Below, in pieces: positions 54,065 through 55,969 of a DNA stretch of 55,969 nt. Below the pieces are notes generated by a model, which worked only from the letters and a program-made list of their open reading frames with translations, searched no databases and was not told the DNA's origin. The stretch comes from Virgibacillus dokdonensis (lineage in GTDB: Bacteria > Bacillota > Bacilli > Bacillales > Amphibacillaceae). Both the position numbers and the translations under genes were made by a program. The stretch lies in contig NZ_LT745762.1 of assembly GCF_900166595.1 (NCBI RefSeq), positions 1 through 55,969 on the forward strand. The letters are read 5' to 3'. The first letter of the stretch is position 1. Every line of letters starts with the position of its first letter.

Positions 54065-55962
54065 AATCGAGTAGAGGGAAAAGTTAAGTAACTTTTCACC
54101 CCTCTCACACCACCGTACGTACCGTTCGGTATACGGCGGTTCAATAGTTTGAGTGTACGAACTGGTATTGTAGAGCGATGTCTTTATATCCTCTCGATGC
54201 CAGTTCTTTATCTGTTAATGAACGATGGAGTACATAACTACTGGATATAACCCAGTAGCCCTTTCTTGTATTCGACCATTCATAAGCTTTATGTTTATCG
54301 ATACCTAAGCGAATTAGATTTTTCCTTTTTGTGCGTGGGTTTTTCCACTGCTTCCAGATATATTGTCTAATTCTTCGCTTCAACCATCCATTGAGATTCT
54401 TTATAAATCCTTTCATTTCCCCTATGCCATAGTAGTTTATCCAACCTGTCATAAGTTGTTGGATTTCTTTAAGAATCACTTCGAGATGTCGTCCACGATT
54501 GCGTTTGGTGATCCGCTTGAGTTTCCTTTTGACGGTCGCTTTCGCTTTATTATGCGGACGAATTTTGACACCCTTCTTCATAGCTAATAAGCAGAAGCCA
54601 AGAAACTTACGTTTCAAAGGACTTCCAACCGCACTCTTTTCTCGGTTAACAATTAAACTCAGATCCCTCTCAAGGAAGTTCGTTATATTATCCATTACCC
54701 GATATCCTGCTCTCCTGCTTTTCACATAGATATTACAGTCGTCCGCATAGCGGACGAATCTGTGACCACGCTTTTCTAATCGTTGGTCTAATTCATTCAG
54801 ATAAATATTACTGAGTAACGGCGATAAGTTTCCACCTTGCGGCGTTCCTTCTTCCGATTTCTCAAAGATACCGTTTATCATAATTCCACTCAATAAATAC
54901 TGTCTTACCAAGCGAAGCACGCGCTTATCATCTATCTGTTTTTCCACGAAATACATCAGTTTGTCATGATTTACCGTATCGAAGTAGGATTTCATATCCA
55001 AATCCACCACATATTTGTACCCTTGTTCGTAGTATGACTTTGCCCGTATGATGGCTTGATGTGCACTACGTTTTGGACGAAACCCAAAACTATTATCGGA
55101 GAACTTTGGTTCAAATATTGGTTGGAGCACTTGGTTAATCGCTTGTTGAAGCATCCGGTCGATGACTGTCGGAATCCCCAGTTTTCTCTTTCCACCGTCT
55201 GGTTTCGGGATTTCAACCCGCAGGACGGGTTGCGGTTTGTATTTTTCTTGATATAACTGGAGTAATAGTTCCTCTTTATGTTCCTTCAAGTATGGAAGTA
55301 GTTGGTCGCACGTCATACCGTCTACACCGGCTGCCCCCTTATTTCTGACGACTTGAAGGTAAGCTTGATTGAGATTGTTCCTTGACAGGATTCTTTCAAA
55401 CAGATTGGATACACCATTTTGATTGTTCTTTTCACCATGTAAGCCACTATGCGCTTCGACATACCCTTCATGTTCCACACTATCTCTCTGCCGATAGCCA
55501 GATTCTCCTGTTTTCTGCAGTTGTCGCACCTTACACACCTCCTAGAGCTTTCAAAACGACTATTGTTCGGTCCTTCATGTTTCGTCAAGTAACATTACTA
55601 TGACCTCTGCTGACTTCTTGTGATTCACCAAGACGTCATCGTCTTGGTTGTGCTGGTTTGTTATCATTCAACTCCCACTGCACCCTCACAAGACCTCCCC
55701 CGGTAAGAGCGAAAACTTTCCTCCCATGTAACTGCTAGATTTACTGTATAGGTTTCGGGCAGTATTGGACTTCAGTTTGTTAGGCAACCTTATCCGACCT
55801 AATTCAGCCTTCTATCTAGTTTCTGTTCGTCAGTTCAGGAGTTTGCGTCCGACTTCCTTCAGCCACTACCTCGCGATAGCCACCTTGTCTTTCGCTAACA
55901 GTTCCTACTGCCATGCCTGTAGTGGACTTTCACCACCAAGTTTTCGCCCATGCAGGGCGCAC
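54065..55962 (-). mobile_element. Group II intron (class IIC), copy 2
   Basis: Same 1898-base length and structure as copy 1, with scattered substitutions (domain VI stem TGAAAAGTTA versus CGTAAAGTTA). The 5' end GTGCGCCC at 55962 is preceded on the minus strand by TTTTTAG, again a T-run as after a terminator, where the window stops. The 3' end joins a 60-bp fragment of kinase-like sequence. Confidence 0.9.
54141..55538 (-). CDS. ltrA: Group II intron reverse transcriptase/maturase (copy 2)
   Basis: 465 residues, same architecture as the protein at 7404-8801: RT with YADD, GTPQGGNLSPLL, then the maturase domain, no endonuclease. The same start ambiguity applies (GTG 55538 or GTG 55529, the latter better spaced from AGGAGG). 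Residue differences are LERDLSLIVN for LEKDLSLTVN, LLAMKKG for LLATKKG, AKATVKR for AKVTVKR and RQYIWKQ for RQYLWKQ. The open frame and near identity of the copies suggest recent movement and a functional element. Confidence 0.93.
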   Translation of the reverse strand: MCKVRQLQKTGESGYRQRDSVEHEGYVEAHSGLHGEKNNQNGVSNLFERILSRNNLNQAYLQVVRNKGAAGVDGMTCDQLLPYLKEHKEELLLQLYQEKYKPQPVLRVEIPKPDGGKRKLGIPTVIDRMLQQAINQVLQPIFEPKFSDNSFGFRPKRSAHQAIIRAKSYYEQGYKYVVDLDMKSYFDTVNHDKLMYFVEKQIDDKRVLRLVRQYLLSGIMINGIFEKSEEGTPQGGNLSPLLSNIYLNELDQRLEKRGHRFVRYADDCNIYVKSRRAGYRVMDNITNFLERDLSLIVNREKSAVGSPLKRKFLGFCLLAMKKGVKIRPHNKAKATVKRKLKRITKRNRGRHLEVILKEIQQLMTGWINYYGIGEMKGFIKNLNGWLKRRIRQYIWKQWKNPRTKRKNLIRLGIDKHKAYEWSNTRKGYWVISSSYVLHRSLTDKELASRGYKDIALQYQFVHSNY

Positions 55963-55969
55963 CTAAAAA

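Overview
The window looks like a chromosomal contig from a low-GC Gram-positive spore former of the Bacillaceae, most likely a moderately halophilic Virgibacillus/Oceanobacillus-type organism. This is inferred from AT-rich DNA, AGGAGG-type ribosome binding sites, frequent TTG/GTG starts, a CotF-type spore coat protein, a SLAP-domain protein, a complete OpuC-type compatible-solute transporter with a GbsR-type regulator, CcpA-like cre sites and a Bacillus-style arginine deiminase cluster. No rRNA, tRNA, CRISPR array or prophage was seen. The left edge cuts an IS3-family element and the right edge falls 7 bases beyond the 5' end of a group II intron, so both ends are probably repeat-induced assembly breaks.

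Layout: 1-164 IS end. 265-2460 (minus) HAD phosphatase, D-2-hydroxyacid dehydrogenase and SLAP protein. 2712-4190 (plus) LysE exporter and YqcI/YcgG protein. 4230-6481 (minus) an amidinohydrolase plus amino acid permease pair. 6617-7240 CotF-like coat protein. 7328-9225 group IIC intron copy 1, sitting just behind the terminator of an MFS gene (9277-10446). 10755-12086 a GH4 6-phospho-alpha-glucosidase, then about 1 kb holding a broken small gene and a relic of another intron 5' end. 13116-16136 (minus) sdaAB-sdaAA-serine permease, 17046-17720 a YheO/DauR-type regulator, and 18363-19974 (plus) a second sdaAB-sdaAA pair. 20403-25077 (minus) a cellobiose/lactose-family PTS operon (EIIC, PRD regulator, EIIB, EIIA, and a protein resembling the C-terminal domain of RarA/MgsA). 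25700-25975 an antitoxin-like small gene. 26340-30699 opcR-like regulator divergent from opuCABCD. 31018-32316 MFS. 32720-33274 conserved unknown. 33566-35575 chemoreceptor. 35955-44561 (minus) the arginine deiminase cluster in transcription order arcR, argS, arcA, arcB, arcD, arcC, argR. 45572-45883 XRE regulator with two operators. 46035-48450 two-component system, divergent from an ABC exporter (48866-50468) whose ATPase gene is frameshifted. 50609-51226 FAH-family hydrolase. 51713-52594 class I fructose-bisphosphate aldolase. 52893-53807 double ferritin-like protein. 54065-55962 intron copy 2.

Functional themes are amino acid catabolism (serine deamination twice, arginine fermentation to ATP under what looks like combined Crp/Fnr-type activation and carbon-catabolite control), sugar uptake by PTS, and osmoprotection. 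Between the genes lie three families of dispersed hairpin-forming repeats, here called A (about 95 bp, about 14 copies or fragments), B (up to about 240 bp, 4-5 copies) and C (about 190 bp, 3 copies). Nearly all copies point the same way on the plus strand whatever the orientation of neighbouring genes. Together with the intron copies, the intron relic and a 60-bp duplicated piece of the histidine kinase gene, they are the least explained content of the window.
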